A DNA stretch of 64,000 nt, from NCBI RefSeq assembly GCF_018882285.1, contig NZ_JACVOT010000001.1, forward strand, positions 1,495,916 through 1,559,915, read 5' to 3'. The notes under the pieces were generated by a model. It was not told the origin of the DNA. It made no database searches and was given only the letters and a program-made list of their open reading frames with translations. This DNA is from Polynucleobacter sp. AM-26B4 (GTDB lineage Bacteria; Pseudomonadota; Gammaproteobacteria; Burkholderiales; Burkholderiaceae). Position numbers and translations under genes: made by a program. This document shows, piece after piece, positions 8,535-20,515 of the stretch; the stretch's first letter is position 1; each line of letters begins with the position of its first letter.

Positions 8535-8797
8535 TGCCGATACCATCTGAAACCTTGTCGCTCTTGCGTTGGCGTGCGCGACGAGGTTTGCTGGAAAATG
8601 ATTTGATGATGGAGCGCTTCTTTGAACGCTTTCATGATCGGATTGAAGAGAGTGACTTAGAGCCTCTCAATACGTTGTTAGATTTAAGTGACAATGACTT
8701 GATGGATTTGTTGCTGCGTCGCAAGGAACCGGAGGGGGAACTTGCGACTGAAGGTGTGCATCGTGTTCTAGCCATGCTGCGCCCAGTTAGAAATTAA
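8534..8797 (+). CDS. sdhE: FAD assembly factor SdhE
   Basis: An 87-residue soluble helical protein of the SdhE/YgfY family, which helps attach FAD to SdhA. The conserved RGxxE motif is present as RGLLE at residues 17-21, followed by acidic helices ending in a typical hydrophobic segment. The ATG overlaps the last base of sdhB. It belongs to the sdh operon. A 78-nt gap then precedes gltA, with no clear terminator. Confidence 0.92.
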   Translation: MPIPSETLSLLRWRARRGLLENDLMMERFFERFHDRIEESDLEPLNTLLDLSDNDLMDLLLRRKEPEGELATEGVHRVLAMLRPVRN

Positions 8798-8875
8798 TCA
8801 TTTCTACAAAAGAAGTTGCTAGGAATAAAACTTGTTAGTTTGCTAAAAACAAAAACGCGTATAAGGGATTGAAAT

Positions 8876-10186
8876 ATGAACGCAACAAATGAAAAAGCCA
8901 CGTTATCGTTCTCAGATGGCACGCCCGCCATTGAGTTACCAATCTACAAGGGTGTGGTTGGCCCTGACGTGATTGATATTCGCAAACTATACGGTCAGAC
9001 AGGTAAGTTCACTTATGACCCAGGTTTTATGTCTACTGCTTCATGTAACTCAAAGATCACTTATATCGATGGTGACAAAGGTGAGTTGCTTTATCGCGGT
9101 TACCAGATTCAGGATTTGGCCACTAACTGTGACTTCTTAGAGTCTTGCTATTTATTATTAAAAGGCGAGTTGCCAAATGCAGCTCAAAAGAAAGAATTTG
9201 ATGACTTGGTCATGCACCACACCATGGTGCACGAGCAAATGCAATTCTTCTTGCGCGGCTTCCGCCGTGACGCACACCCAATGGCTGTATTGACTGGCTT
9301 GGTGGGCGGTATGGCTGCTTTCTATCACGATGGTTTAGACATCAACGATGCTCATCAACGTGAAGTGTCACAAATTCGTTTGATCGCAAAAATGCCAACA
9401 TTGGTTGCGATGGCTTACAAGTATTCAGTTGGCCAACCAATGATTTACCCAAAGAACAATCTTTCATACACAGCTAACTTCATGCAAATGATGTTTGCAA
9501 CGCCATGTGAAGAGTACAAGGTGAATGAAGTATTGGTCAGAGCTTTGGATCGCATCTTCATTTTGCATGCTGACCACGAACAAAACGCTTCAACTTCAAC
9601 AGTTCGTTTGGCAGGTTCTTCAGGCACCAATCCTTTTGCTGCAATTGCTGCTGGTGTGGCTTGCTTGTGGGGTCCTGCTCACGGTGGTGCTAACGAAGCT
9701 TGTTTGCAGATGTTGGAAGAGATTCAAGCCAACGGTGGTGTTGAGAAGATTGATGAGTTCATTGCTAAAGTTAAAGACAAGAACTCTGGTGTTCGTTTGA
9801 TGGGCTTTGGTCACCGTGTTTACAAAAACTTTGACCCGCGCGCTAAATTGATGCGTGAAACATGTCATGAAGTTCTAAAAGAATTAGGTCTTGAGAATGA
9901 TCCATTGTTCAAGTTGGCAATGACACTTGAGAAGATTGCTTTGGAAGACGAGTACTTCGTGAGCCGTAAGTTATATCCAAACGTTGACTTCTACTCAGGC
10001 ATTGTTCAGCGCGCACTGGGTATTCCAACAGAAATGTTCACTTGTATCTTTGCTCTTGCACGTACAGTGGGTTGGATTTCACAGTGGGAAGAAATGATCA
10101 CTGATTCAGAGTACAAGATTGGCCGTCCACGTCAGTTGTTTGTTGGTAGCCCAACACGTGCTGTTAAACCAATCGCAAAGCGTTAA
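8876..10186 (+). CDS. gltA: Citrate synthase (type I, hexameric kind)
   Basis: A 436-residue enzyme condensing acetyl-CoA and oxaloacetate to citrate. The N-terminal beta-rich domain (about 1-60) is that of the Gram-negative hexameric type, usually inhibited by NADH. The catalytic segments are HGGANE near residue 265 and GFGHRVYK near 305, with the catalytic Asp in NVDFYSG near 363. Length is normal. An AAGGGA ribosome site precedes the ATG. It follows the sdh operon and precedes leuC by 12 nt, a usual order in this bacterial group. Confidence 0.97.
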   Translation: MNATNEKATLSFSDGTPAIELPIYKGVVGPDVIDIRKLYGQTGKFTYDPGFMSTASCNSKITYIDGDKGELLYRGYQIQDLATNCDFLESCYLLLKGELPNAAQKKEFDDLVMHHTMVHEQMQFFLRGFRRDAHPMAVLTGLVGGMAAFYHDGLDINDAHQREVSQIRLIAKMPTLVAMAYKYSVGQPMIYPKNNLSYTANFMQMMFATPCEEYKVNEVLVRALDRIFILHADHEQNASTSTVRLAGSSGTNPFAAIAAGVACLWGPAHGGANEACLQMLEEIQANGGVEKIDEFIAKVKDKNSGVRLMGFGHRVYKNFDPRAKLMRETCHEVLKELGLENDPLFKLAMTLEKIALEDEYFVSRKLYPNVDFYSGIVQRALGIPTEMFTCIFALARTVGWISQWEEMITDSEYKIGRPRQLFVGSPTRAVKPIAKR

Positions 10187-10198
10187 TTAGGAAGATTC

Positions 10199-11611
10199 AT
10201 GGCTCGTACTTTGTATGACAAGTTGTGGGATGACCATGTTGTTCACATGGAAGAGGACGGTACCACTGTCCTCTACATTGATCGACAGTTATTGCATGAA
10301 GTGACCAGCCCTCAAGCCTTTGAGGGTTTGTCTTTAGCGCAGCGCCCAGTTTGGAGAAATTCAGCGAACTTGGCGGTGTCTGATCACAACGTTCCTACAA
10401 CTGATCGTTCAGAAGGCATCAAAGATCCAGTGTCACGTTTACAAATCGACACCTTGGATCAAAACTGCGATGCATTTGGTATCACTCAATACAAGATGCA
10501 CGATAAGCGTCAAGGCATCGTGCACGTGATTGGACCAGAGCAGGGCGCTACATTGCCTGGCATGACAGTGGTTTGCGGTGACTCTCATACAAGTACGCAC
10601 GGTGCTTTTGGTGCATTGGCGTTTGGTATTGGCACATCAGAAGTGGAGCATGTCTTGGCCACTCAAACTTTGCTGATGAAGAAAAGCAAAAACATGTTGG
10701 TGCGAGTCGAAGGTCAACTGCCTTTGGGTTGCTCTGCTAAAGATATTGTTTTAGCCATTATTGGCAAGATTGGCACTGCTGGTGGTACGGGTTACACGAT
10801 TGAGTTTGCCGGTCAAGCAATCCGTGCTTTATCCATGGAAGGTCGCATGACCATCTGCAACATGGCGATTGAGGCAGGTGCTCGTGCAGGTATTGTGGGT
10901 GTTGATGAAACAACCATCAACTACGTCAAGGGTCGTCCTTATGCTCCAGCAGAAGGTGAAGCTTGGCGTCAAGCTTTGCAGTACTGGAGAAAATTACACA
11001 CTGATGAAGGCGCAGTATTTGACCGAGTGGTCGAGTTGCGCGCAGAAGAGATCAAGCCGCAAGTGACTTGGGGTACTTCGCCAGAAATGGTTTTATCGAT
11101 TGAAGACAAAGTACCTGATCCTGAAAAAGAAAAAGATCCGGTCAAGCGTGAAGCAATGGAAAGAGCTTTGAGCTATATGGCACTCACGCCTAATACAGCG
11201 ATTGAAGCCATCATGGTTGATAAAGTATTCATTGGTTCTTGCACCAATAGTCGTATTGAAGACATCCGCGCGGCTGCTCGCGTGGTTGAGCGCATCGCCA
11301 AGAAAGTATCACCAACTGTGAAGTTGGCGATGGTGGTTCCTGGTTCTGGTTTAGTGAAAGAGCAAGCTGAGCGCGAAGGTTTGGATCGCGTGTTCAAGGC
11401 CGCTGGCTTTGAGTGGCGTGAGCCTGGTTGCTCGATGTGTTTGGCCATGAATGCTGATCGTTTAGAGCCAGGTGAGCGTTGCGCTTCAACATCAAACCGT
11501 AATTTTGAGGGACGCCAAGGTAATGGCGGAAGAACACATTTGGTGAGCCCTGCGATGGCTGCAGCTGCAGCTTTAGAAGGTCACTTTGTTGATGTTCGTA
11601 AAATAGCGTAA
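10199..11611 (+). CDS. leuC: 3-isopropylmalate dehydratase large subunit
   Basis: A 470-residue aconitase-family subunit that, with LeuD, isomerises 2-isopropylmalate to 3-isopropylmalate in leucine synthesis. It opens with [15 protein letters not shown], typical of LeuC. The Fe-S cysteines are seen in [16 protein letters not shown] and GCSMCLAMN near the C-terminal third, and [20 protein letters not shown] near 125-145 is the substrate region. Full length. A GGAAG ribosome site precedes the ATG. The small lipoprotein gene follows 18 nt downstream, then leuD and leuB. Confidence 0.96.
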   Translation: MARTLYDKLWDDHVVHMEEDGTTVLYIDRQLLHEVTSPQAFEGLSLAQRPVWRNSANLAVSDHNVPTTDRSEGIKDPVSRLQIDTLDQNCDAFGITQYKMHDKRQGIVHVIGPEQGATLPGMTVVCGDSHTSTHGAFGALAFGIGTSEVEHVLATQTLLMKKSKNMLVRVEGQLPLGCSAKDIVLAIIGKIGTAGGTGYTIEFAGQAIRALSMEGRMTICNMAIEAGARAGIVGVDETTINYVKGRPYAPAEGEAWRQALQYWRKLHTDEGAVFDRVVELRAEEIKPQVTWGTSPEMVLSIEDKVPDPEKEKDPVKREAMERALSYMALTPNTAIEAIMVDKVFIGSCTNSRIEDIRAAARVVERIAKKVSPTVKLAMVVPGSGLVKEQAEREGLDRVFKAAGFEWREPGCSMCLAMNADRLEPGERCASTSNRNFEGRQGNGGRTHLVSPAMAAAAALEGHFVDVRKIA

Positions 11612-11629
11612 ATCCCGGAGACAATAAAT

Positions 11630-11815
11630 ATGAGAACTTTAAAATTAGCACTTGCTTGTTTGATGGCAACTTCATTGATGGCTTGCAATACGATTTCTGG
11701 TATTGGTCAAGATCTTCAGAACTTAGGAACCGTGGTTGATAAAAACATGCCTAAGAAATCTGATTCTGGCAATGAAGCTTCAAATTCTGGCGTGGTTGTT
11801 ACTCCGGTTAAATAA
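11630..11815 (+). CDS. Entericidin-like small lipoprotein
   Basis: A 61-residue precursor. Residues 1-18 form a lipoprotein signal peptide ending in the lipobox LMAC, with Cys19 the expected lipidated residue. The mature part begins [15 protein letters not shown], resembling the entericidin A/B family, small cell-envelope lipoproteins. The rest is a polar, Ser/Lys-rich tail. It lies between leuC and leuD; its TAA shares a base with the leuD ATG (TAATG), so translation is probably coupled. A CCCGGAGA ribosome site is visible. Why a lipoprotein sits inside a leucine operon is unknown. Confidence 0.8.
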   Translation: MRTLKLALACLMATSLMACNTISGIGQDLQNLGTVVDKNMPKKSDSGNEASNSGVVVTPVK

Positions 11816-12462
11816 TGAATAAGTTCACAGTACACCAAGGCTTGGTTGTTCCGCTTGATCGCGAGAACGTGGATACCGATGCCATCATTCCAAAACAGTT
11901 TTTGAAATCAATCAAAAGAACTGGTTTTGGACAAAACTTATTTGATGAGTGGCGTTACTTAGATCATGGTGAACCTGGCCAAGATTGCACTAACCGTCCA
12001 ATCAATCCTGATTTTGTTTTAAACCAATCTCGCTACAAAGGCGCCAGCATTCTTTTGGCTCGCCAAAACTTTGGCTGTGGCAGTTCTCGTGAGCATGCTC
12101 CTTGGGCTTTAGAGCAGTATGGTTTTAGAGCAGTGATTGCGCCAAGCTTTGCAGATATCTTTTTTAACAACTGTTACAAAAATGGTTTGTTACCAATCGT
12201 TTTAACTGCACAGCAAGTGGATCACTTGTTCAATGAAACAGCCGCATTCAATGGTTACCAGTTAACCATTGATCTAGAGAAGCAACAGGTGATTGCGCCT
12301 GATGGCCGCACGTATGATTTTGATATCGCGGCATTCAGAAAATATTGCATGGTCAATGGACTGGACGATATTGGTTTGACATTGCGACACGCAGACAAAA
12401 TCAAGACTTATGAGTCTGAGAGAGTTCTGCGCATGCCTTGGTTAGCGACAAAGCTTCCTTAA
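11815..12462 (+). CDS. leuD: 3-isopropylmalate dehydratase small subunit
   Basis: A 215-residue partner of LeuC. The 'swivel' domain is recognised by [17 protein letters not shown] near residues 15-31 and by [15 protein letters not shown] near 84-98, the conserved substrate-contact loop. The C-terminal part ([17 protein letters not shown]) is normal. Length matches the family. The start ATG overlaps the stop of the lipoprotein gene by one base. leuB follows after 24 nt. Confidence 0.96.
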   Translation: MNKFTVHQGLVVPLDRENVDTDAIIPKQFLKSIKRTGFGQNLFDEWRYLDHGEPGQDCTNRPINPDFVLNQSRYKGASILLARQNFGCGSSREHAPWALEQYGFRAVIAPSFADIFFNNCYKNGLLPIVLTAQQVDHLFNETAAFNGYQLTIDLEKQQVIAPDGRTYDFDIAAFRKYCMVNGLDDIGLTLRHADKIKTYESERVLRMPWLATKLP

Positions 12463-12486
12463 TTTTTTCCTGTTTAAAGGTTTGAC

Positions 12487-13554
12487 ATGAAGATTGCAGT
12501 ATTGCCAGGTGATGGCATTGGTCCTGAAATCATTACAGAAGCAGTGAAGGTCTTGAATGCCTTGGGCGAATCCTTTGAAATGGAAACTGCTCCAGTGGGT
12601 GGTGCTGGCTACGAGGCCAAAGGCCACCCTTTGCCTGAAGATACTTTGAAGTTGGCCAAAGAGGCTGATGCGATTTTGTTTGGTTCAGTGGGTGACTGGA
12701 AGTACGACACCTTGGCCCGTGAACTGCGTCCTGAGCAAGCGATTCTTGGTTTGCGCAAACACCTCAGTTTGTTTGCCAACTTAAGACCAGCGATTTGTTA
12801 TCCGGAGTTGACTGAAGCATCTAGCTTGAAACCAGAAATCATCGCTGGTTTGAACATTTTGATCGTGCGTGAGTTGAATGGTGATATCTACTTTGGCATG
12901 CCAAAGGGTATTCGTACTGCTACAGATGGTTTATTCCCTGGCACGCGTGAAGGTTTTGACACCATGCGTTATTCAGAGCCTGAAGTGGAGCGGATTGCTC
13001 ATGTGGCATTTCAGGCGGCACAAAAGCGCAACAAGCGCGTGTGCAGCGTTGATAAATCAAACGTCCTTGAGACTTCACAGTTGTGGAGAGAAGTCATGAC
13101 GCGCATCGCTAAAGAGTATCCTGAGGTTGAACTCAGTCATATGTATGTGGATAACGCTGCGATGCAGTTGGTCAAAGCACCTAAAGCATTTGATGTGGTG
13201 GTGACTGGTAATTTGTTTGGCGATATTTTGTCGGATGAGGCATCGATGTTGACTGGCTCAATCGGTATGTTGCCATCTGCTTCATTGGATAAAAATAACA
13301 AAGGTTTGTATGAGCCAAGTCATGGTTCAGCACCTGACATCGCTGGTAAAGGCATTGCCAATCCTTTGGCAACCATTTTGTCTGCAGCCATGATGTTGCG
13401 TTATTCATTGGGTAAGGCTGAACAAGCTGATCGCATTGAAGCTGCTGTGCAAAAAGTCTTGGCCCAGGGTTACCGAACGGGTGATATTAAGACGGCTGGC
13501 TGCCAATTGGTGGGCACAAAAGAAATGGGCGAAGCAGTTCTAAAAGCTCTGTAA
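12487..13554 (+). CDS. leuB: 3-isopropylmalate dehydrogenase
   Basis: A 355-residue NAD-dependent oxidative decarboxylase making 2-oxoisocaproate precursor in leucine synthesis. [15 protein letters not shown] at the start is the family opening. SVGDWKYD around residue 75, the arginines in [14 protein letters not shown], and [14 protein letters not shown] (metal-binding Asp residues) near 240 are seen. [18 protein letters not shown] near 278 is the NAD-binding signature. Full length. An AAAGG ribosome site precedes the ATG. It completes leuC-leuD-leuB. Confidence 0.97.
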   Translation: MKIAVLPGDGIGPEIITEAVKVLNALGESFEMETAPVGGAGYEAKGHPLPEDTLKLAKEADAILFGSVGDWKYDTLARELRPEQAILGLRKHLSLFANLRPAICYPELTEASSLKPEIIAGLNILIVRELNGDIYFGMPKGIRTATDGLFPGTREGFDTMRYSEPEVERIAHVAFQAAQKRNKRVCSVDKSNVLETSQLWREVMTRIAKEYPEVELSHMYVDNAAMQLVKAPKAFDVVVTGNLFGDILSDEASMLTGSIGMLPSASLDKNNKGLYEPSHGSAPDIAGKGIANPLATILSAAMMLRYSLGKAEQADRIEAAVQKVLAQGYRTGDIKTAGCQLVGTKEMGEAVLKAL

Positions 13555-13616
13555 GATAGATAGCCCAGGTTCATTAATAGAATTAACAAAAACTTTTTAA
13601 AAATATAGGTGTGGTG

Positions 13617-14750
13617 ATGGCAACTCCATTGGTTGGTTTAGTAGGTTGGCGCGGTATGGTTGGCAGTGTCTTGATGCAGCGCATGCAAGACGAAGGCGAT
13701 TTCGCATTCATTGAGCCAGTCTTTTTTAGCACGAGCAACGCTGGTGGTCCAGCACCTGCGATGGCTAAGAATGAGAAAAAACTTTACTCAGCTGATGATA
13801 TTGATGCATTGAAGCGTTGCGAGATCATCATCACTTGCCAAGGTGGCGATTACACCAAAGAGATTTACCCAAAGATTCGTGCCGCTGGTTGGAAAGGTCA
13901 TTGGATTGATGCAGCCAGCTCATTGCGCATGGTTGATGAATCTGTGATCGTTTTGGATCCAGTGAACCGCCCAGTGATCGATTCTGCTATTAGCAAAGGT
14001 GGCAATTTATGGGTGGGTGGTAACTGCACAGTGAGTTTGATGTTGATGGCGATGGGCGGTTTATTCCGTGAAGGCGCTATTGAGTGGGTGAGTGCCATGA
14101 CTTACCAAGCAGCTTCTGGAGCAGGTGCTCAGAACATGCGTGAGTTGTTGTCTCAAATGGGTGCTTTGCACGATGCTGTTAAAACAGAATTGGCTGATCC
14201 TGCATCTGCCATTTTGGACATTGATCGCAAAGTTGCTGAAACCATGCGTTCAGCCAATTTCCCGAAAAAGAATTTCCGCAACACAGCCTTAGCTGGTAGT
14301 TTGATTCCATGGATTGATGTGCCTGTTGAGCATGGTCAAACCAAAGAAGAGTGGAAGGGTGGCTCAGAGTGCAACAAGATTCTAGGTAACCCACCATTCA
14401 GAACAGCTGGCAGTATTCCAATTGATGGCTTGTGTGTGCGCATTGGCGCCATGCGCTGTCACTCACAGGGCTTGACCATCAAGCTCAAAAAAGACATTCC
14501 TTTGAGCGATATCGAAGGCATCTTGGCTGGTGCTAACGATTGGGTCAAAGTTGTGCCTAACGATCGCGAAACCACAGAGAGAGACTTAACTCCAGCGGCA
14601 GTGACTGGTACTTTGACTGTGCCAGTAGGACGTTTGCATAAATTAGCCATGGGCCCTGATTATTTAGGCGCATTCACAGTGGGCGACCAGTTGTTGTGGG
14701 GCGCTGCTGAGCCATTGCGCCGTATGTTGCGCATTTTGTTGGAGCGTTAA
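13617..14750 (+). CDS. asd: Aspartate-semialdehyde dehydrogenase
   Basis: A 377-residue NADPH enzyme that reduces aspartyl phosphate to the semialdehyde, the branch point to lysine, threonine and methionine. [18 protein letters not shown] at the N-terminus is the nucleotide-binding start of the Gram-negative Asd type. The active-site Cys is in [12 protein letters not shown] near residue 135, and the substrate-binding/acid-base region is [10 protein letters not shown] near 275. I place the start at the ATG at 13617, seven bases after AGG; two in-frame GTG codons lie just upstream. Asd and fimV adjacency is common in this group. Confidence 0.96.
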   Translation: MATPLVGLVGWRGMVGSVLMQRMQDEGDFAFIEPVFFSTSNAGGPAPAMAKNEKKLYSADDIDALKRCEIIITCQGGDYTKEIYPKIRAAGWKGHWIDAASSLRMVDESVIVLDPVNRPVIDSAISKGGNLWVGGNCTVSLMLMAMGGLFREGAIEWVSAMTYQAASGAGAQNMRELLSQMGALHDAVKTELADPASAILDIDRKVAETMRSANFPKKNFRNTALAGSLIPWIDVPVEHGQTKEEWKGGSECNKILGNPPFRTAGSIPIDGLCVRIGAMRCHSQGLTIKLKKDIPLSDIEGILAGANDWVKVVPNDRETTERDLTPAAVTGTLTVPVGRLHKLAMGPDYLGAFTVGDQLLWGAAEPLRRMLRILLER

Positions 14751-14754
14751 TTTC

Positions 14755-16107
14755 TTGATTGCGCAATTGCCACGTTTTCATCGTCTAGCACTTGGCTTGA
14801 TCTCAGCGATTTTTGCTGGGCAAGCTCTCGCCTTGAATCTGGGCAACTTGAGCATTCAATCAAAAGTGGGCGAGCCGCTGCAAGCGCAAATCTCGATTCA
14901 AATTGATCCATCAGAGCTTTCAAACATTAAAGATATCCAGGCGGCTTTGGCCAGTCCTGAGATGTACCAACGTTTGGGCATCACGTCGTCTGCAGCGCAA
15001 GCCCAATTAAAGGTCACAGTAGTAAAAGGTTCAAAAGAAGAACCGGTAGCGATCAAGATTGCATCCGATGAGGTCTTAAAGTTAGCCGCGAATGAAATAT
15101 TTTTGGATGCCTTGGTAGAGGTTCGTTGGTCCGCTGGCTTGGTACGTCGTGTTTACACCTTGATGGTGGCAGATCAAGCCAGTGTCGAAGTAAAGGCTGG
15201 AGACACGCTGACTGAAATCGCCAGCAAGCTTGTGGCAAACTTTGATGAGGCTAGCTTAGATCAGGCATTGATATCTTTGTACAGAGCAAATCCTCAAGCA
15301 TTCGCAGGCGGCAGCATTCATCGCTTGATGGCAGGTGCAGAATTAAAGATGCCTAGCCAAGCCATGGTCAAAAGTGTGCCTAAGCAAGAGGCCAAAGAAA
15401 TCGCTCAATCTGCAGACGCAGCCTATCGCTCAGGCAAGGGTGATTTACCTTTAAGCGCATTACCTTCAAGTAAAGACAAAGCATCAACCGCTATTGGTGA
15501 CCGACTAAAGGTTGGTCCTGCTGCTGGCCTAGAAGGTGAAGCCAAGCGTCGCATGGAAGAATTGCTGGTTCAAGAAAAAGCTTTGTCAGAAGCCAAACAA
15601 AGAATTGTTGAATTAGAAAAAAACATCGCTGACCTGAAGAAGCTAATGCAAAACCAAGGCTCAGGACAAGCAAGCGCTGAAACGATTGATTGGAAAAATC
15701 AAACAGGTCCTTTGGCTATTGCCATTTTTGTATTCTTGGCCATTTTGGTTTTGTTAAAGCTTTCTAAGAGTGAAGCGAAGAAGGTTGGCCAGTCTGATAG
15801 TTCTTCTAATAAATTAAATACCCAGCCAAATGCTGTTCCTGAACAAGCAGCCAAGTTATTTGCATCGCTTGATTTAAATCTGGGGCCTGCTGCAACAACT
15901 TCTCAAAACTCTGGCGATCATTTGCCGAGTGCTGAAAGCCTGCGTGTCAAACTGAATCTGATCAGAGCCTACATCACCATTGAAGATTTAGCTGCAGCTA
16001 GAGAAGCCATCCAGGAAGTATTGGCGGTGAGCAATCAGATTGACCCTGAGCTAACCATTCAAGCCAAATCATTGATGGCTGAAGTCAATCAACTCTCATC
16101 CAAATAG
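14755..16107 (+). CDS. fimV: FimV-like inner-membrane protein with LysM-type domain
   Basis: A 450-residue protein. A signal peptide ends near ALA (residues 24-27), followed by [18 protein letters not shown], the conserved FimV N-terminal domain. Residues about 140-205 ([16 protein letters not shown]) form a LysM-like peptidoglycan-binding unit. A coiled coil spans about 260-305, one membrane helix about 318-338, and the cytoplasmic end ([20 protein letters not shown]) is the FimV C-terminal helical repeat. It is much shorter than the Pseudomonas FimV. In other bacteria FimV supports type IV pili and pole organisation; no pilus genes occur here. The start is TTG with GGAG 10 nt upstream. Confidence 0.82.
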   Translation: MIAQLPRFHRLALGLISAIFAGQALALNLGNLSIQSKVGEPLQAQISIQIDPSELSNIKDIQAALASPEMYQRLGITSSAAQAQLKVTVVKGSKEEPVAIKIASDEVLKLAANEIFLDALVEVRWSAGLVRRVYTLMVADQASVEVKAGDTLTEIASKLVANFDEASLDQALISLYRANPQAFAGGSIHRLMAGAELKMPSQAMVKSVPKQEAKEIAQSADAAYRSGKGDLPLSALPSSKDKASTAIGDRLKVGPAAGLEGEAKRRMEELLVQEKALSEAKQRIVELEKNIADLKKLMQNQGSGQASAETIDWKNQTGPLAIAIFVFLAILVLLKLSKSEAKKVGQSDSSSNKLNTQPNAVPEQAAKLFASLDLNLGPAATTSQNSGDHLPSAESLRVKLNLIRAYITIEDLAAAREAIQEVLAVSNQIDPELTIQAKSLMAEVNQLSSK

Positions 16108-16108
16108 C

Positions 16109-16939
16109 ATGCGCATTGCCTTGGGTTTGCAGTATGACGGGTCTGCTTTCTCTGGCTGGCAAACCCAAAGCAACGGCCAAACAGTTCAAGACCACCTAGA
16201 GTCAGCTCTGAGTCGCTTCATTGGTGAAAACAATGAGCCCGTTAAAACCATCACAGCAGGAAGAACCGACACGGGAGTTCATGCTTTAGGTCAGGTGGTT
16301 CATTTTGATACTGAAGTGGTAAGACCTGATCTTTCTTGGGTCAAAGGGGTCAATGCCTTTTTGCCGCCAAGTGTCACAGCTCAGTGGGTCAAGCCAGTCC
16401 CCGATCATTTTGATGCCCGCTACATGGCTTTTGAGCGAAGCTATTGCTATGCCTTATTAACTGGTTCAACACCTTCACCCCTCGTGCACGGTAAAGCAGG
16501 CTTTTTAAGTTTGCCCAAGGGTAAGACTTTGGATGTGCCGGCCATGCATGAAGCTGCTCAGGTATTGGTGGGTGAACACGACTTCAGTTCATTTCGCTCG
16601 TCTGAATGCCAAAGTAAAACCCCCATCAAGACTCTGTATCAAGTGTCGGTGATTGAAAATGGACCATGGGTTTACTTTATTTTCAGGGGCAATGCTTTCC
16701 TTCACCACATGGTGCGTAATTTGGTGGGTAGTTTGCTTCTGATTGGAACTGGAAAAGAAGCAGTCACTTGGATGGGTACTTTGCTGGCAGCAAAAAACCG
16801 TCAATTGGCGGGTGCCACCTTCATGGCTGATGGACTTTATCTTCTTAGGGTAGGATACCCAGAACAGTTCGATATTCCTGAGCCGAATTTGGCCAATAGT
16901 TTTTTACCAATCAACCTTTTAGGACAGTCAGGCACTTGA
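16109..16939 (+). CDS. truA: tRNA pseudouridine(38-40) synthase
   Basis: A 276-residue enzyme isomerising uridines 38-40 in the tRNA anticodon arm. [17 protein letters not shown] (about residues 50-66) contains the catalytic Asp. The N-terminal [14 protein letters not shown] and the later [13 protein letters not shown] are TruA signatures. Length is normal. Its ATG comes one base after the fimV stop, and its TGA overlaps the trpF ATG, so it is embedded in a tight operon. Codon usage matches the neighbours. Confidence 0.95.
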   Translation: MRIALGLQYDGSAFSGWQTQSNGQTVQDHLESALSRFIGENNEPVKTITAGRTDTGVHALGQVVHFDTEVVRPDLSWVKGVNAFLPPSVTAQWVKPVPDHFDARYMAFERSYCYALLTGSTPSPLVHGKAGFLSLPKGKTLDVPAMHEAAQVLVGEHDFSSFRSSECQSKTPIKTLYQVSVIENGPWVYFIFRGNAFLHHMVRNLVGSLLLIGTGKEAVTWMGTLLAAKNRQLAGATFMADGLYLLRVGYPEQFDIPEPNLANSFLPINLLGQSGT

Positions 16940-17616
16940 TGGGCTTACTAAAGCAAACCGCTGATAAAACCAGAATCAAATTCTGTGGTTTTACTCGTTC
17001 AAGCGATGTGGACGCGGCTGTTTCTATGGGGGTGGATGCCCTGGGATTCGTCTTTTATGAGCCCAGCCCTCGCTATGTCAGCCCTGAAATGGCGGCTGCC
17101 CTGATAGCCCGCATGCCTGGCGGGATGGATGCTGTGGCTTTGGTGGTCAACCCAACGGATGAAGAGGTTTTGAGGATCCAGGAGCGTGTTCCTACGACTT
17201 TATGGCAGTTTCATGGGGATGAGACCCCAGAACGCTGTAAGGAGATTGCTCAGGGCATGCCATGGCTGAAAGCCGCCAGAATCAAGGCGGGCTTCAACTT
17301 ATCTGAATTTTCTCTACAATACGCAGATGCAGCCGGCTTTTTACTGGATGCCTTCGTCGAGGGCTACGGTGGGGGTGGGCATGTATTTGATTGGTCATTG
17401 ATACCGGACACATGGACAAAAGAAAACGCGCATCGGGTCGTTTTGAGTGGTGGATTGAACACGCACAACGTGGGCGAGGGTATTGCACACCTTAAACCTT
17501 GTGCTGTGGATGTGTCGAGTGGCATTGAAGTGGCAAAAGGTCAAAAAAGCCCTGAACTAATGAAGGCGTTTATTCAAGCAGTCCGGGATGCCGATCAAGG
17601 CATCTCATTCGTGTAG
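16939..17616 (+). CDS. trpF: Phosphoribosylanthranilate isomerase
   Basis: A 225-residue TIM-barrel enzyme for the third step from chorismate to tryptophan. [20 protein letters not shown] near the start carries the catalytic Cys of the family, and [18 protein letters not shown] near the end carries the phosphate-binding SSGIE motif. The catalytic Asp lies in [18 protein letters not shown]. The ATG at 16939 overlaps the truA stop (TGATG); an in-frame TTG just upstream is less likely. trpB and trpA follow directly. Confidence 0.94.
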   Translation: MGLLKQTADKTRIKFCGFTRSSDVDAAVSMGVDALGFVFYEPSPRYVSPEMAAALIARMPGGMDAVALVVNPTDEEVLRIQERVPTTLWQFHGDETPERCKEIAQGMPWLKAARIKAGFNLSEFSLQYADAAGFLLDAFVEGYGGGGHVFDWSLIPDTWTKENAHRVVLSGGLNTHNVGEGIAHLKPCAVDVSSGIEVAKGQKSPELMKAFIQAVRDADQGISFV

Positions 17617-17626
17617 AGGTAACACT

Positions 17627-18820
17627 ATGTATGATTTTCCAGACGTCAGAGGTCACTTCGGCCCCTATGGTGGTGTCTTCGTTTCTGAAACTTTGATGTA
17701 TGCCTTGACTGAGCTCAAGGAGACATACGCGAAGTATCAACATGACCCAGAATTTTTAGCTGAATTCCATTCAGAGTTAAAACACTTTGTGGGTCGTCCT
17801 TCACCGGTCTATCACGCCAAACGCTGGAGTGAGATGTTGGGTGGAGCGCAAATTTATTTGAAGCGCGAAGATTTGAACCACACAGGTGCGCACAAAATTA
17901 ACAACGTGATTGGTCAAGCGATGTTGGCCAAACGCATGGGTAAAAAACGCATCATTGCTGAAACAGGTGCTGGTCAGCACGGTGTGGCAACAGCTACCAT
18001 CTGTGCTCGCATGGGATTAGAGTGCATCGTTTACCAAGGTTCTGTCGACGTGGCTCGCCAAGCTCAAAACGTTTATCGCATGAAACTCTTGGGTGCAACT
18101 GTTGTGCCAGTAGAGTCAGGTACCAAAACCCTGAAAGATGCTTTGAACGAAGCGATGCGCGATTGGGTGACCAATGTGGAAAGCACGTTCTACATCATCG
18201 GTACGGTGGCAGGTCCTCATCCATACCCAATGATGGTGAGAGATTTCCAAAGCGTGATTGGTGAAGAGTGCAAAGTACAAATGCCAGAAATGATTGGTCG
18301 TCAACCAGATTACGTGATGGCTTGCGTAGGTGGTGGGTCAAACGCCATGGGTATTTTCTATCCATACATCGATGTACCGAATGTGAAATTAGTGGGTGTT
18401 GAAGCAGCCGGTCATGGTTTGAATACCAAAGAGCATTCAGCTGCATTGGTTGCTGGAACTCCAGGTGTGTTGCATGGCAACCGCACCTATTTGTTGCAAG
18501 ATGAAAACGGTCAAATTGCTGAGACGCATTCAGTATCAGCCGGTATGGACTATCCAGGTGTTGGTCCTGAGCATGCATGGTTAAAAGACTCTAAGCGTGC
18601 GGAATATGTCGCTGTGACGGATGACGAAGCACTCAAGGCTTTCCATGATTGCTGTCAAATTGAAGGCATCATTCCTGCTTTAGAAAGCAGTCATGCCATC
18701 GCTTACGCTTGTAAATTGGCCCCAACCTTACCGAAAGATAAATCGATCTTGATCAATCTATCGGGAAGAGGGGACAAAGACATGCACACCGTTGCTCAAG
18801 AATCAGGTTTGAAGTTTTAG
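17627..18820 (+). CDS. trpB: Tryptophan synthase beta chain
   Basis: A 397-residue PLP enzyme joining indole and serine to make tryptophan, working in a complex with TrpA. The PLP lysine is in [14 protein letters not shown] near residue 85-98. [13 protein letters not shown] is the phosphate-binding loop, and [11 protein letters not shown] near the C-terminus is the family end. The start is the ATG at 17627 ([12 protein letters not shown]) with AGAGGT upstream; a longer reading back into trpF has no support. It lies 10 nt after trpF and 8 nt before trpA. Confidence 0.97.
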   Translation: MYDFPDVRGHFGPYGGVFVSETLMYALTELKETYAKYQHDPEFLAEFHSELKHFVGRPSPVYHAKRWSEMLGGAQIYLKREDLNHTGAHKINNVIGQAMLAKRMGKKRIIAETGAGQHGVATATICARMGLECIVYQGSVDVARQAQNVYRMKLLGATVVPVESGTKTLKDALNEAMRDWVTNVESTFYIIGTVAGPHPYPMMVRDFQSVIGEECKVQMPEMIGRQPDYVMACVGGGSNAMGIFYPYIDVPNVKLVGVEAAGHGLNTKEHSAALVAGTPGVLHGNRTYLLQDENGQIAETHSVSAGMDYPGVGPEHAWLKDSKRAEYVAVTDDEALKAFHDCCQIEGIIPALESSHAIAYACKLAPTLPKDKSILINLSGRGDKDMHTVAQESGLKF

Positions 18821-18828
18821 GAATATAG

Positions 18829-19626
18829 ATGTCAAAGATTGCAAAAGTATTTGCTGATTTAAAAGCACAGGGCCGCAAAGGTCTTGTGCCCTTTATCACT
18901 GCCGGTGATCCTGAGCCAGGTATCACCCTTGATTTAATGCATGCCTTGGTGCGTGGTGGCGCGGATGTCATTGAGTTGGGAGTGCCTTTCTCAGACCCAA
19001 TGGCTGATGGTCCTGTGATTCAGAGAGCTTCAGAAAGAGCTTTGTCTCACGGCACCACACTCAAGCATTGCATCGAATTGGTCAAACAATTTCGCCAAAC
19101 CAATGATCACACCCCAGTGGTCTTGATGGGGTATGCCAACCCGATTGAGCACATGGGCACTGAAACATTTGTTAGAACTGCCAAAGATGCAGGGGTTGAT
19201 GGAATTTTGGTGGTGGACTATCCACCAGAAGAATGTGAAGACTTCGCCAATCAATGTAAAGCAGCTGGCATCGATCCGATTTTCTTATTGGCTCCAACTT
19301 CATCGCAAGCGCGCATTGATCAAGTCGGTAAAGTCGCAGCTGGTTATATTTATTACGTGTCTCTCAAGGGTGTCACGGGCGCTGCCAACTTGGACACTCA
19401 GGCAGTGGCAGGCATTATTCCGCAAATCAGAGCTGCATCAACCGTACCAATCGCAGTTGGTTTTGGTATCAGGGATGCCCAGTCGGCGGTGGCCATTGGG
19501 AAGACGGCTGATGCGGTCGTGATTGGTAGTCGCATCGTTCAGCTTTTAGAAGAGGCGGCACCGGCACAGAGAGTACAATCACTAGAAGACTTTCTAAAGG
19601 ATATCCGTAAGGCTTTGGATCAATAA
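18829..19626 (+). CDS. trpA: Tryptophan synthase alpha chain
   Basis: A 265-residue TIM barrel that cleaves indole-glycerol phosphate to indole for Trp[20 protein letters not shown] near residues 46-64 contains the catalytic Glu and Asp. [11 protein letters not shown] near 175 and [14 protein letters not shown] near 210 are phosphate-site segments. Length is normal. It lies 8 nt after trpB and 2 nt before accD, so trpFBA and accD are translated from a close-packed message. Confidence 0.97.
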   Translation: MSKIAKVFADLKAQGRKGLVPFITAGDPEPGITLDLMHALVRGGADVIELGVPFSDPMADGPVIQRASERALSHGTTLKHCIELVKQFRQTNDHTPVVLMGYANPIEHMGTETFVRTAKDAGVDGILVVDYPPEECEDFANQCKAAGIDPIFLLAPTSSQARIDQVGKVAAGYIYYVSLKGVTGAANLDTQAVAGIIPQIRAASTVPIAVGFGIRDAQSAVAIGKTADAVVIGSRIVQLLEEAAPAQRVQSLEDFLKDIRKALDQ

Positions 19627-19628
19627 AT

Positions 19629-20501
19629 ATGAGCTGGATTGATAAACTTCTCCCCCCAAGTATTCAACACACTGACCCTGCTCAGCGCAAAAGCGTTCCT
19701 GAGGGTTTGTGGATCAAATGCCCGTCATGCGAAGCTGTTTTATATCGCAATGACCTAGAGTCAAACATGCATGTCTGCCCTAAATGTGATCATCACATGC
19801 GCATCAATGCACGTGAGCGTTTAGACAAATTATTAGATTTAGAAGGTCGTCATGAAATTGGCCAAGAAGTATTGCCAATTGATGCCCTGAAATTCAAAGA
19901 CACTAAGAAATACCCAGACCGTATCAAAGATGCGATGGATTCAACGGGTGAAACTGATGCCATGGTGGTCATGGCTGGTTCGATTCACACCATTCCTGTG
20001 GTGGTGGCCTGTTTTGAATTTGAATTCATGGGCGGTTCAATGGGCTCTGTGGTGGGTGAGCGTTTCGTGCGTGGTGCCCAAATGGCCTTGGAACAGAAAG
20101 TACCGTTCATTTGTATCAGCGCCACGGGTGGTGCTCGTATGCAAGAGAGTTTATTGTCATTGATGCAAATGGCTAAAACCAATGCGATGTTGGTGAAGCT
20201 CGCTCATGCCAAACTTCCTTACATCAGCGTTCTCACCGATCCAACCATGGGCGGTATCTCCGCTAGTTTCGCTTTCATGGGTGATGTGGTGATGGCAGAG
20301 CCAAAAGCATTGATTGGTTTTGCTGGTCCGCGCGTGATTGAACAAACCGTTCGCGAAAAATTACCTGAGGGCTTCCAGCGTTCAGAGTTCTTGATGCAAA
20401 AGGGTGGTATTGACATGATTGTTGATCGTCGCCAAATGCGCAAAGAGATTGCCGATCTATTGGCGCTGTTGTTGAAGTTACCAACAGATTCTGTTGTTTA
20501 A
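19629..20501 (+). CDS. accD: Acetyl-CoA carboxylase carboxyltransferase beta subunit
   Basis: A 290-residue subunit of acetyl-CoA carboxylase, needed for malonyl-CoA and fatty acid synthesis. A four-Cys zinc finger is visible near residues 31-55 as [13 protein letters not shown] and CPKCDHH. The carboxyltransferase core follows, with [19 protein letters not shown] and [16 protein letters not shown] typical of AccD. Full length. The ATG comes 2 nt after trpA. The accA and accBC partners are not in the window. Confidence 0.96.
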   Translation: MSWIDKLLPPSIQHTDPAQRKSVPEGLWIKCPSCEAVLYRNDLESNMHVCPKCDHHMRINARERLDKLLDLEGRHEIGQEVLPIDALKFKDTKKYPDRIKDAMDSTGETDAMVVMAGSIHTIPVVVACFEFEFMGGSMGSVVGERFVRGAQMALEQKVPFICISATGGARMQESLLSLMQMAKTNAMLVKLAHAKLPYISVLTDPTMGGISASFAFMGDVVMAEPKALIGFAGPRVIEQTVREKLPEGFQRSEFLMQKGGIDMIVDRRQMRKEIADLLALLLKLPTDSVV

Positions 20502-20515
20502 GACCCCAGTCTCAA

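Noticed and set aside
8854..8876. TATAAGGGAT before gltA as another GntR site
   Set aside because: It matches eight of ten core bases but overlaps the ribosome site of gltA and lacks both flanking GTCT half-sites.
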